Of a DNA stretch of 64,000 nt, positions 1 through 7,326 are shown piece by piece. A model generated the notes under the pieces. It searched no databases, was not told the origin of the DNA, and worked only from the letters and a program-made list of their open reading frames with translations. A program made the translations under genes and the position numbers. Source of the DNA: Desulfobacterales bacterium (GTDB lineage Bacteria > Desulfobacterota > Desulfobacteria > Desulfobacterales > Desulfosalsimonadaceae); contig JAGXKN010000001.1 of NCBI GenBank assembly GCA_018335195.1, positions 62,001 through 126,000 on the forward strand. Reading direction: 5' to 3'. Each line of letters starts with the position of its first letter. Position 1 is the stretch's first letter.

Positions 1-105
1 CAACTGAGCGCAGGGGCGGACGTGGCGGAAATGGCCCGCGCCTGGCAGCCGGGAGTGCAGAAATACCTCCGGGAAGTCCGGCGGTTTTACCTTTATGAAA
101 AATAA
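1..105 (+). CDS. C-terminal end of a gene entering from the left (possibly DUF1343/NamZ-like)
   Basis: Frame 1 is open from the window edge and ends at TAA 103-105, giving 34 residues that finish with WQPGVQKYLREVRRFYLYEK. A Trp-Gln-rich helix followed by a basic, Tyr-rich end resembles the C-terminus I remember for DUF1343 proteins (exo-beta-N-acetylmuramidase NamZ), but the fragment is too short to be sure. Its codon use matches the neighbours and it lies 35 nt before the RNase H gene on the same strand. Confidence 0.45.
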   Translation, partial: QLSAGADVAEMARAWQPGVQKYLREVRRFYLYEK

Positions 106-140
106 AAACGTCTTTACGTGGCCAAGCAAGAGAGGCAGTT

Positions 141-833
141 ATGAGTCAAAACGAAGTGCCCGGCTGGAAGCGGATGCGGTTTAAGGGCAACAAGGTCTGG
201 ATGGAACTCGATGATTCGGGACGCCCGGCTGTTGCCGACAAAAAAGTACGGATCAAATACCAGCTGGATCAGTCCCATGAATACCGGGTGAGCCCGAAAA
301 GCCTCACCGAGCTGGACCAGGAGCCGCAGGAAAACCGGAAAAAAAAGCCCCGGACCGGATCCGCAAAGCCGGCCGGAAAGACCCGAGGGCCCGATGCCCG
401 AAAGGAGGAAACGACCGCCGGCCGGAATGCGGTGGTCATCTATACCGACGGCGCCGCATCAGGCAACCCAGGCCCTTCCGGCATCGGCGCAGTGCTGCGC
501 TACGGCGGGAAGACAAAGGAGATCTCGAAATACATCGGGATCGCCACCAACAATGTCGCCGAGCTCGAGGCGGTGCGGGCCGCGCTATCCGCGTTAAAAA
601 GAAAGGACTTGCCGGTCCGGCTCTACACGGACAGCAGTTATGTCCACGGTCTGCTCGTGCTGGGCTGGCAGGCGAAAAAAAATCCGGAGCTGGTCGAAAA
701 AGTCCGAGACCTGGTAAGGCAGTTCAAAGACATTGAAATTGTCAAGGTCCGGGGGCATGACGGGATTGCCGACAATGAGCAGGCAGATTTTCTGGCCACC
801 TCTGCCATCAAAAATCAGGCGGGCGGAAAATGA
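141..833 (+). CDS. rnhA: Ribonuclease HI with N-terminal extension
   Basis: The 230-residue protein carries a complete type 1 RNase H fold from about residue 97 to 225, which cleaves RNA in RNA-DNA hybrids. The four acidic catalytic positions are visible: D103 in YTDGAASGNPG, E141 in TNNVAELEA, D164 in YTDSSYV and D216 in NEQAD, with the accessory His at 206 in VRGHDG. The first ~95 residues are an extension: residues 1-60 look folded (GWKRMRFKGNKVWMEL), followed by a Lys/Arg/Pro-rich linker. This is not the usual eukaryotic hybrid-binding domain. The start ATG at 141 has AGAGAGGCAG upstream. The 3' end overlaps a terminator serving the convergent gene. Confidence 0.93.
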   Translation: MSQNEVPGWKRMRFKGNKVWMELDDSGRPAVADKKVRIKYQLDQSHEYRVSPKSLTELDQEPQENRKKKPRTGSAKPAGKTRGPDARKEETTAGRNAVVIYTDGAASGNPGPSGIGAVLRYGGKTKEISKYIGIATNNVAELEAVRAALSALKRKDLPVRLYTDSSYVHGLLVLGWQAKKNPELVEKVRDLVRQFKDIEIVKVRGHDGIADNEQADFLATSAIKNQAGGK

Positions 834-864
834 AAAAAACCCCGCAAACGCAAGGCGCGCGGGG
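833..864 (-). terminator. Rho-independent terminator of the small membrane-protein gene
   Basis: Read on the minus strand, a CCCCGC / GCGGGG six-pair stem with a 13-nt loop is followed by seven T residues. It lies 40 nt downstream of the stop of the 904-1197 gene and touches the stop codon of rnhA on the other strand. Confidence 0.7.
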
Positions 865-903
865 CTTGATCGCAAAAGGCGCTTATTCATCAGCAAAAAC
901 CGA

Positions 904-1197
904 TTACTTTTCCTCTTTGAGCTGCTCGATCTCTTTTTTCAGTTCTTCATTTTCCTTGCGGTACTTTTCCGCGTCGCTTTCCGCAGGTGTGGACTCGGCA
1001 ACACCCGGTTCCACGCCGCTTTCTTTCTGCCAAGTATCCTTGAGCTCGTCAAACCCCAGGTAAAGGGCCAGGCAGCCGCCGAGAAGCAGCATCACGGGAA
1101 TGGCGCCAGCCAGAAGCGTCAAAAAGTCGTCAAACCAGACTGCCAAACCGATCACACCGATCACGGCCGCGACCGCACCGCCAATTAAAGTCTTCAT
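904..1197 (-). CDS. Small membrane protein with C-terminal coiled coil
   Basis: The 97-residue protein has two hydrophobic segments (about residues 3-22 and 27-48), then a short acidic linker and a Lys/Glu-rich heptad stretch (EELKKEIEQLKEEK) likely to form a coiled coil. I do not recognise a named family. The start is well supported by an AAGGAGGAAGTAGG Shine-Dalgarno region just before ATG, and the gene ends before a good terminator, so it looks like a stand-alone unit. It is divergent from plsB. Its role is unknown; it could be a small envelope scaffold. Confidence 0.75.
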   Translation of the reverse strand: MKTLIGGAVAAVIGVIGLAVWFDDFLTLLAGAIPVMLLLGGCLALYLGFDELKDTWQKESGVEPGVAESTPAESDAEKYRKENEELKKEIEQLKEEK

Positions 1198-1502
1198 AAC
1201 CCTACTTCCTCCTTTTTTTTAAAAAATTCATGACCGCATCACAATATCGATTCGCCCGATTGGCAGGACATTGCAGGAAAACATCAATCCCTCTACCACA
1301 GACGATTCCGCGAAGCAAGCAAAAACCCCGCAGCACCCCGGAGACCTGATACCACATGGCATACCTGCTGTCTCGACTCCGGTTTCGCGCTTGAAAACCC
1401 GTTCATAACCTGTTATTTATGCGAAATCACCAAAACTTTTTCACGGTACAAAATATGGTTTGTTCTGCTTTGCTAATACAAATATAAAACGGTAAAATTA
1501 TC
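1198..1502. other. Divergent intergenic region upstream of plsB
   Basis: These 305 bases separate two divergent genes and contain no convincing ORF. The last ~110 bases are AT-rich and probably hold the plsB promoter, but I cannot pick a confident -35/-10 pair. No riboswitch-like structure was recognised. Confidence 0.5.
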
Positions 1503-4142
1503 ATGCCACTGATTCCAGGCAGAATCCGGAAGAACAGGAAACGCCCGAGCGCCGGGGACGCCGGCAAATCCGAAGAGCAGCCCTTTTTCTGCTATCTTCC
1601 GCCGCAGACGGGATTGCTGGCCGGACTCATCCGCACCGTACTGTTCATGCGCCCGAAAATCGATCCGGACCTGCAAAAAACCTTAAAAGAACTCAAAAGC
1701 TCCGGCGTTATTGTTTTTGTCAACAAGTACCGAAGCCAATTCGATTATTTCTTTTACCACCTCCGATTCCGGCACCAGGGCCTGCCCCACCCGGCCCTGG
1801 GATTTGATTACCGGACGTTTTTCTGGCAGCCCTCAAAAAGACTGGTCAAAGGGATTTCTTTTTATCTTAAACACCTCCTGAAACATTTTCAACTGCCGGA
1901 TCCTTATCAAAGGCATTATTACCGCGATATGCTGCTGGAAGGCCATTGCGGGCTGGTCTCGCTCATTGAGGAAAAGGGGGTTTACCACCGCCTGGTGGAG
2001 TCAAGGACCGACCCCCTTGAATACCTGATTGACATGCAAAAATCCATTGATACGCCGGTTTACCTGGTCCCGCAGATCATTCTCTACGACACGGCCCCGC
2101 AATCGGCCCGGCTGTCCCTTCTGGACATAATCTTCGGCACCCGGGAAAAACCCGGGCGGCTGCGCAGGCTCTTCATGTTAATGACCCGTCCCGGCAAAAT
2201 CCTGGTCGAGTCTCCTGAACCGGTGTGTATCCGGGACTACCTGGAAAGCCGGGATCTGGGCGACATGGACCAGGCCCAGCAGGCCATGTCCCTGCGCCGC
2301 TACCTTGTGGACCAGATCAACCGGCACCGGCAGTCCATTACCGGCCCCGTTCTAAAATCCCGCGTTGAAATCATGCAGGAAGTGATCACCAGCCGGGAAA
2401 CGCAGCAAGCTATCATCGAGTACGCCCGGGAACAGGAGGTTTCCATCCACTTGGCCCAGAAGGAGGCTGGCAAACTTCTCGACGAAATTGCAGCCAATTA
2501 CAACCTGAAGGTCATTCGGATATTTGACATTTCGCTGCGCTGGATCCTCCGGGCCATGTTTGATGGAATGGTGGTGGACTACGAGGGCTTAAACCGGATC
2601 CGGCAAGCCTCCAAAAAAGGCCCCCTGCTGCTGGTGCCCTGCCATAAGAGCCATCTGGATTACCTGATCATCTCCTTTGTCTTTTTCCACAACAACCTGC
2701 CCTGCCCGCACATTGCCGCGGGCAGAAATCTTTCTTTCTGGCCGATAGGCCCGCTTTTCCGCGGGGGCGGCGCCTTTTTCATCCGGCGCACCTTCAAGGG
2801 TGATCCCCTGTATCCCAAGGTGTTTTCCGCCTACCTGCACAAGATCCTGGAAGAGGGCTTTCACGTGGAGTTTTTCCCGGAAGGTGGCAGAAGCCGCACC
2901 GGCAAGCTGCTGACACCCAAGATCGGCTTTTTGTCCCTTGTGGTGGATGCCTTTATGAAAAGCAATTGGGAAGACATGCAGTTTGTCCCCATTTACATCG
3001 GCTATGACCGGGTACTAGAGGAAAAGGCATACGTCCACGAGATGGAAGGCGGGAAAAAGAGCCCGGAAAATATCGGCGGCGTGCTCAGGGCGCGCAAATT
3101 TTTAAAGAAAAAATACGGCAAGATCTATATCAACTTCCATGAGCCCTTTTCCATGAAGGCGCACTTCGGAGCGGATCAAACCGATTATCCCCGGCTTGCC
3201 CGCGAAAAACAAAAAGAACAACTCTATGATTTCGGCAAAAAAATCATCAGCGCCATTAACAACGAATCCGTGGTCACGCCGCACGGGGTGGTTTCCGCAG
3301 CCATCCTCAACTGCTCGCAAAAACGCATCTATTACAGGCAATTGATCGCCAATGCGGAAACGTACATGCATTACCTGCTTTACCAGAACATCAAGCTCAC
3401 CGATACCCTGTACATGGACCGCCACGGCGCATTTGACAGCGTGCTCGACACGCTGGTATCAAACAAGGTGCTCGAAAAGGCCGCCTCGAGCAGCCTGAAC
3501 GATGCCCCGGCAAATCCCATTTTCAAGATCCAGGAAAACCGGCGGCCCAACCTGGAATACTACAAGAACAACGGGGTGATCCACTTTATCCCGGCGGCAT
3601 ATACGGCGCTTTCCGTGCTGGCCCTGGATTCCTTTCAGTTTACAGTGGCAAGCACCTATCCCCATTACGAATTTTTGAAGGAATTCTTTGCCGCAGAATT
3701 TATTTTCGATCCGGGCGATTCCACGGAAAACGCGGTGGCAAACAACCTGAACGCCTTTATCGACGATGCCATCCTCACCCCGCATCCCGACATGGCAGAC
3801 ACCTATAATCTGACCTCTGCGGGTTACCGGAAGCTAAACCTGTTTGCCGGGTTTTTAACCCCTTATTTCGAATCCTACTGGGTGGTGCTCAACTTCTACA
3901 GGCGATACGTCCGAAAGTCCATACTGGATTTCAAGGACTACACCCGAAAGATCCAGGGCTTGGGAAACCGCATGCACAGGCGCAATGAAATCCTCCGCAA
4001 GGAAGCCCTGTCCAAGATGAACTATAAAAACGCCGTGAACTGCTTTGTGGAAAACGGGCTGACCAACCCGGAAAAGGACAAGGAACTGCTGGAAGCCTAT
4101 GTGGAAAACGTGCAGTTTTACCGGCGCTATCTGCCAACCTAA
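1503..4142 (+). CDS. plsB: Glycerol-3-phosphate 1-O-acyltransferase
   Basis: The 879-residue protein belongs to the PlsB family, which transfers an acyl group to the sn-1 position of glycerol-3-phosphate in the first step of phospholipid synthesis at the inner membrane. The acyltransferase block is plain: the HX4D box in VPCHKSHLDYLI (about residue 380), the arginine-containing GGGAFFIRR block, and FFPEGGRSRTGKL (about 457). The length is slightly above the ~800 residues of E. coli PlsB, and the long N- and C-terminal regions are typical of the family. The next ATG follows its TAA directly (TAAATG), so the downstream fusion gene is probably co-transcribed and translationally coupled. The start is the first ATG of the ORF, with only a weak ribosome site. 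Confidence 0.93.
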   Translation: MPLIPGRIRKNRKRPSAGDAGKSEEQPFFCYLPPQTGLLAGLIRTVLFMRPKIDPDLQKTLKELKSSGVIVFVNKYRSQFDYFFYHLRFRHQGLPHPALGFDYRTFFWQPSKRLVKGISFYLKHLLKHFQLPDPYQRHYYRDMLLEGHCGLVSLIEEKGVYHRLVESRTDPLEYLIDMQKSIDTPVYLVPQIILYDTAPQSARLSLLDIIFGTREKPGRLRRLFMLMTRPGKILVESPEPVCIRDYLESRDLGDMDQAQQAMSLRRYLVDQINRHRQSITGPVLKSRVEIMQEVITSRETQQAIIEYAREQEVSIHLAQKEAGKLLDEIAANYNLKVIRIFDISLRWILRAMFDGMVVDYEGLNRIRQASKKGPLLLVPCHKSHLDYLIISFVFFHNNLPCPHIAAGRNLSFWPIGPLFRGGGAFFIRRTFKGDPLYPKVFSAYLHKILEEGFHVEFFPEGGRSRTGKLLTPKIGFLSLVVDAFMKSNWEDMQFVPIYIGYDRVLEEKAYVHEMEGGKKSPENIGGVLRARKFLKKKYGKIYINFHEPFSMKAHFGADQTDYPRLAREKQKEQLYDFGKKIISAINNESVVTPHGVVSAAILNCSQKRIYYRQLIANAETYMHYLLYQNIKLTDTLYMDRHGAFDSVLDTLVSNKVLEKAASSSLNDAPANPIFKIQENRRPNLEYYKNNGVIHFIPAAYTALSVLALDSFQFTVASTYPHYEFLKEFFAAEFIFDPGDSTENAVANNLNAFIDDAILTPHPDMADTYNLTSAGYRKLNLFAGFLTPYFESYWVVLNFYRRYVRKSILDFKDYTRKIQGLGNRMHRRNEILRKEALSKMNYKNAVNCFVENGLTNPEKDKELLEAYVENVQFYRRYLPT

Positions 4143-5888
4143 ATGCGCTCCGGATCCATGCCGCCTGATTCGATAAAAGCGCTGGTATTGGCCGCGGGCT
4201 TGGGCGCCCGCCTACGGCCCTATTCGCAGAAGGTGCCCAAGCCGCTTTTTCCGGTTGCCGGCCGGCCGATCATGGACATCATTATCAGCCGGCTCATTGA
4301 CGCCGGGATATCCGCCATCGGGGTTAACACCCATCATCTGAGCGATCAGATGGAGGCCTTTCTTTTATCCCGCAGTTATCCAGTGCCCGTGATCCACCGG
4401 CATGAAACGCAACTGCTGGGCACCGGCGGGGCCATCCGGAATTTTGCGGATTTCCTGGGAAGTGACCGGCCCTTTGTTGTCATCAACAGCGATGTTCTCA
4501 CCGACATCTCCATTTCCGGCATAATTTCTCAGCACATGGCCGATTGCTGTGCCGCCACCCTGGCTGTGGTGGACCGCCCGGAATTCAACTCGGTATCCAT
4601 TGCCCCGAACGAAAGAATCACCGGCTTTGCCGGCAATCCGGCCGGAAATGAAAAGTGCCTGACTTTTACCGGCATCCAGGTGATCGATCCGGTGATTTTC
4701 GACTACCTTCCGGCTGCCGGCTTTGCCGGCAGCATTGAGGCCTTTTGCGCCATGATTCAAGACGGCCTGGAAATCCGGGCATATGAAACCTCGGAACAAT
4801 ACTGGAACGACCTGGGCACACCGGAAAGATACCGGCGGGCGGTAATCGACACCATCGGCCCCGAGGCGTTTGCCCGGGCATTCGGCCGGCCGCCTGAATC
4901 AGACATCGACTGCACGCCCCTGGCAGGGGACGGATCGGATCGCAAATGGCTACGAGCCCGCAGCAAAGAGCGGAGCCTTGTGATCGCGGACCACGGCATC
5001 CAGACAGAAGCGCAGACAACGGAATTCGATGCATTTGTGGCCATCGGAAGCCACCTGCATCAAAAAGGCCTGGCAGTGCCGGCGATTTATATGCATGACC
5101 GGTTTTCCGGGCTGGTCTTCCTGGATGATCTTGGAGATACCCTGCTGCAGTCGGCTATTCTGGCCGAAACCGACCCGGCGGAAATTGAAAACCATTACCA
5201 TGCGGTTATCAACAGCCTGCTGGAAATAAGCACCGCCGGGGCCGAAGGTTTTGACCCGGCCTGGGGTTATCAGGAGCCGGTCTATAGCCGGCAGACCATT
5301 ATCGAAAAAGAGGGGCTGTATTTTGTCCGGACGTTTCTGCAGAAATGGCTCGGCATGGAAAACGTGTTCGAGTCAAAGCTGGTCTCCGAGTTTGACCGGC
5401 TGGCCGATGTGATTGAAACCCACGGCGCCGCCGGCTTCATGCACCGGGACATGCAGTCGCGCAACATCATGGCGGCAGCAGACGGCTATTATTTCATTGA
5501 CTTCCAGGGCGGCCGCCGGGGTCCGATCCAGTATGACCTGGCCTCGCTGATCACGGATCCGTACGTGGATTTGAGACCGCAAACGCGCCAAAACCTGCTT
5601 GCATATGCCGCAGACCGGCTGGCCCCAAAAATCGGGATCGACAGGACCGCCTTTTACAAAGGGTACCATTATTGCGCCATTGCCAGGAACCTGCAGGCCC
5701 TGGGCGCTTTCGGCCATCTGTCCGGAGCCGGGCGGAAACCGCAGTTTGCCGCCTATATGCAGCCGGCCTTAAACAATCTTTCTGCTCTGCTGGCATCGGC
5801 CGAAGACCCCGCCCTGCCCTGGCTGGCCGAAACCGTGGCCCGGGCCCGCGATCGGCTCGGGGCGAATTTCCGGCAAAATCCCCGGTAA
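4143..5888 (+). CDS. Fused sugar-1-phosphate nucleotidyltransferase and sugar kinase (MurU-AmgK-like)
   Basis: The 581-residue protein has two enzymes in one chain. Residues ~10-240 are a nucleotidyltransferase with the LAAGLGARLRP...PKPL signature and VINSDVLTD metal site. Residues ~255-575 are an aminoglycoside-phosphotransferase-fold kinase with DGSDRKWLR near its start, the Brenner motif FMHRDMQSRNIM (~433) and the metal-binding FIDFQGGRRGP (~453). The kinase motifs match AmgK, the anomeric MurNAc/GlcNAc kinase, and the first half matches MurU; in pseudomonads these are separate neighbouring genes making UDP-MurNAc from recycled sugar. The fused order is the reverse of the reaction order. 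The start could also be ATG 4158. Other hexose substrates cannot be excluded. Confidence 0.8.
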   Translation: MRSGSMPPDSIKALVLAAGLGARLRPYSQKVPKPLFPVAGRPIMDIIISRLIDAGISAIGVNTHHLSDQMEAFLLSRSYPVPVIHRHETQLLGTGGAIRNFADFLGSDRPFVVINSDVLTDISISGIISQHMADCCAATLAVVDRPEFNSVSIAPNERITGFAGNPAGNEKCLTFTGIQVIDPVIFDYLPAAGFAGSIEAFCAMIQDGLEIRAYETSEQYWNDLGTPERYRRAVIDTIGPEAFARAFGRPPESDIDCTPLAGDGSDRKWLRARSKERSLVIADHGIQTEAQTTEFDAFVAIGSHLHQKGLAVPAIYMHDRFSGLVFLDDLGDTLLQSAILAETDPAEIENHYHAVINSLLEISTAGAEGFDPAWGYQEPVYSRQTIIEKEGLYFVRTFLQKWLGMENVFESKLVSEFDRLADVIETHGAAGFMHRDMQSRNIMAAADGYYFIDFQGGRRGPIQYDLASLITDPYVDLRPQTRQNLLAYAADRLAPKIGIDRTAFYKGYHYCAIARNLQALGAFGHLSGAGRKPQFAAYMQPALNNLSALLASAEDPALPWLAETVARARDRLGANFRQNPR

Positions 5889-5909
5889 TCGAACACCCGG
5901 GCCGGATAA

Positions 5910-6010
5910 AACCACGAAGCCCGCGAAGGGCAACACGAAGTCCTCGAAGTTACAATAAATATAAAAACAACGCTTTTATGCGCTTCAGGATCCTTCGTGT
6001 TCTTCGTGTT
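5910..6010. repeat. CACGAAG-type interspersed repeat
   Basis: The left arm carries repeated CACGAAG/GCGAAG units (AACCACGAAG and CAACACGAAG, 5910-5950). The right arm (5988-6010) carries the inverse, CCTTCGTGTTCTTCGTGTT. The arms flank an AT-rich centre. This is a non-coding inverted repeat of a type dispersed in many bacterial genomes; only this copy is seen in the window. Confidence 0.6.
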
Positions 6011-6095
6011 AAAAAGAAAACCTTATGGTGCAGATGATTCCGAGGGGATTGATCACTCTTGACTTGCCGAGCCTTTTGTTCCAGAAATAAAAAAT

Positions 6096-6424
6096 GACGG
6101 TTTCGTAAAAAGCTGCTTAACCCGTTAGGGCGATATTTTTGCAACAAAGGAAATCCGTAAGCGCCTTGGCTGATCGGCGGCGCGTAAAAGGAGTTTCCTC
6201 GCTCCAGGAGCCTCTTCGAGCCTCGATTTCCGCTCGGAAACCCGCTTTTCCGCACCGCCGTCAGGGCAACGAAGTGCAATTTCGCAAGAGCGCAAAAAAA
6301 GGATTTCCCTGGAAGTCTAAAAAATGTTCTGCCGGCCAAGCAATGAAAATATAACATTTTGATTTTACTTAAACACTTAATCACTTAAAACTTAACACTA
6401 CCTGTAAAAAAGACTTTTTACAGG
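6096..6424. repeat. Non-coding repeat-like remnant ending in a perfect hairpin
   Basis: The left end reads GACGGTTTCGTAAAAAG. The right end is CCTGTAAAAA-AGAC-TTTTTACAGG, a perfect 10-bp stem with a 4-nt loop at 6401-6424. GTAAAAAG on the left and CTTTTTAC on the right form short terminal inverted repeats, so the block may be a degenerate non-autonomous element. The ORFs over it have no protein-like features. The hairpin lies 67 nt before the chosen dapB start and could also act on that transcript. Confidence 0.45.
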
Positions 6425-6491
6425 CTTATCAAAAATGCGGGAACAAACATCCGCATCAAACTTCGAACCAATACAGCAAGGACAAAATACC

Positions 6492-7322
6492 ATGGCACCC
6501 ATACAGATCATGATCAACGGCCTGCCGGGCAACGTGGCCAACGCGCTGGCTGAACACGCAATCGCGGACAGCCGCTTTACACTGATTGAATATTCCCTTA
6601 CCGGACCGGAGATCACGGAAACCGAGCACCGCGTCAAGGACCGGGCCATCCGGCTGGTGGGCCCGCAAACGCGGCAGGAAGTCATCCGCTCGATTAAGGA
6701 GACCGCGGACGAATTCGTGGTCGTAGATTTTACCCACCCCAGTGCCGTAAACGACAATGCCCGATTCTACTGTGACCATCGCATCCCTTTTGTCATGGGC
6801 ACCACCGGCGGCAACCGGGACCTGCTCTATGAAACCATCCAAAACGCGGATATCTGCGCGGTGATCGCACCCAACATGGCCAAGCAGATCGTGGGGTTCC
6901 AGGCCATGATGGAATATGCCGCGGAAAACTTTCCCGGCCTGTTTGCCGGCTACACCCTCACCATCGAGGAAAGCCACCAGCAGCACAAGGCGGATACCAG
7001 CGGCACAGCCAAGGCCATGGTGAACTATTTCAACAAGCTGGGCGTGAATTTCAAAAAAGAAGACATCATCCAGGTCCGGGATCCGGAAGAGCAGAAAAAC
7101 CGCCTAGGCGTGCCCGAGCAATACCTGTCCGGCCACGGATGGCACACCTATACCCTGATCTCCCCGGATAACACCGTGACCTTCCGGTTTACCCACAACA
7201 TCAACGGCCGGGACATCTATGCCCAGGGGACATTTGACGCGGTAAACTTCCTGACCGAAAAGATGGACCAAGGCGCGCGCGGACAGGTTTACTCCATGAT
7301 CGACGTGCTCAAGGGTGAATAG
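6492..7322 (+). CDS. dapB: 4-hydroxy-tetrahydrodipicolinate reductase, plant-type
   Basis: This enzyme reduces 4-hydroxy-tetrahydrodipicolinate with NAD(P)H in the lysine/diaminopimelate pathway. I place the start at ATG 6492 (276 residues), after AGCAAGGAC, rather than the ORF track's 6435, because the Rossmann strand MINGLPGNVA then lies at the N-terminus. The body (VVVDFTHPSAV, MGTTGG, ESHQQHKADTSGTAKAM, SGHGWHTYTLISPDNTV, NINGRDIYAQGT) follows the plant chloroplast DapB subfamily rather than E. coli DapB. The catalytic His is replaced by this subfamily's ESHQ...K..SGTA block. It is followed by an overlapping solute-binding protein gene, and no other lysine gene is nearby. Confidence 0.9.
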   Translation: MAPIQIMINGLPGNVANALAEHAIADSRFTLIEYSLTGPEITETEHRVKDRAIRLVGPQTRQEVIRSIKETADEFVVVDFTHPSAVNDNARFYCDHRIPFVMGTTGGNRDLLYETIQNADICAVIAPNMAKQIVGFQAMMEYAAENFPGLFAGYTLTIEESHQQHKADTSGTAKAMVNYFNKLGVNFKKEDIIQVRDPEEQKNRLGVPEQYLSGHGWHTYTLISPDNTVTFRFTHNINGRDIYAQGTFDAVNFLTEKMDQGARGQVYSMIDVLKGE

Positions 7323-7326
7323 ATCC

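Noticed and set aside
5950-6384. 144-residue minus-strand ORF in the repeat-like gap
   Set aside because: It covers two non-coding inverted-repeat structures, and its composition (many Arg, Phe, Leu) shows no domain pattern.
5889-6491. Possible lysine riboswitch upstream of dapB
   Set aside because: I looked for the conserved lysine-riboswitch core and found only the short hairpin and repeat arms.
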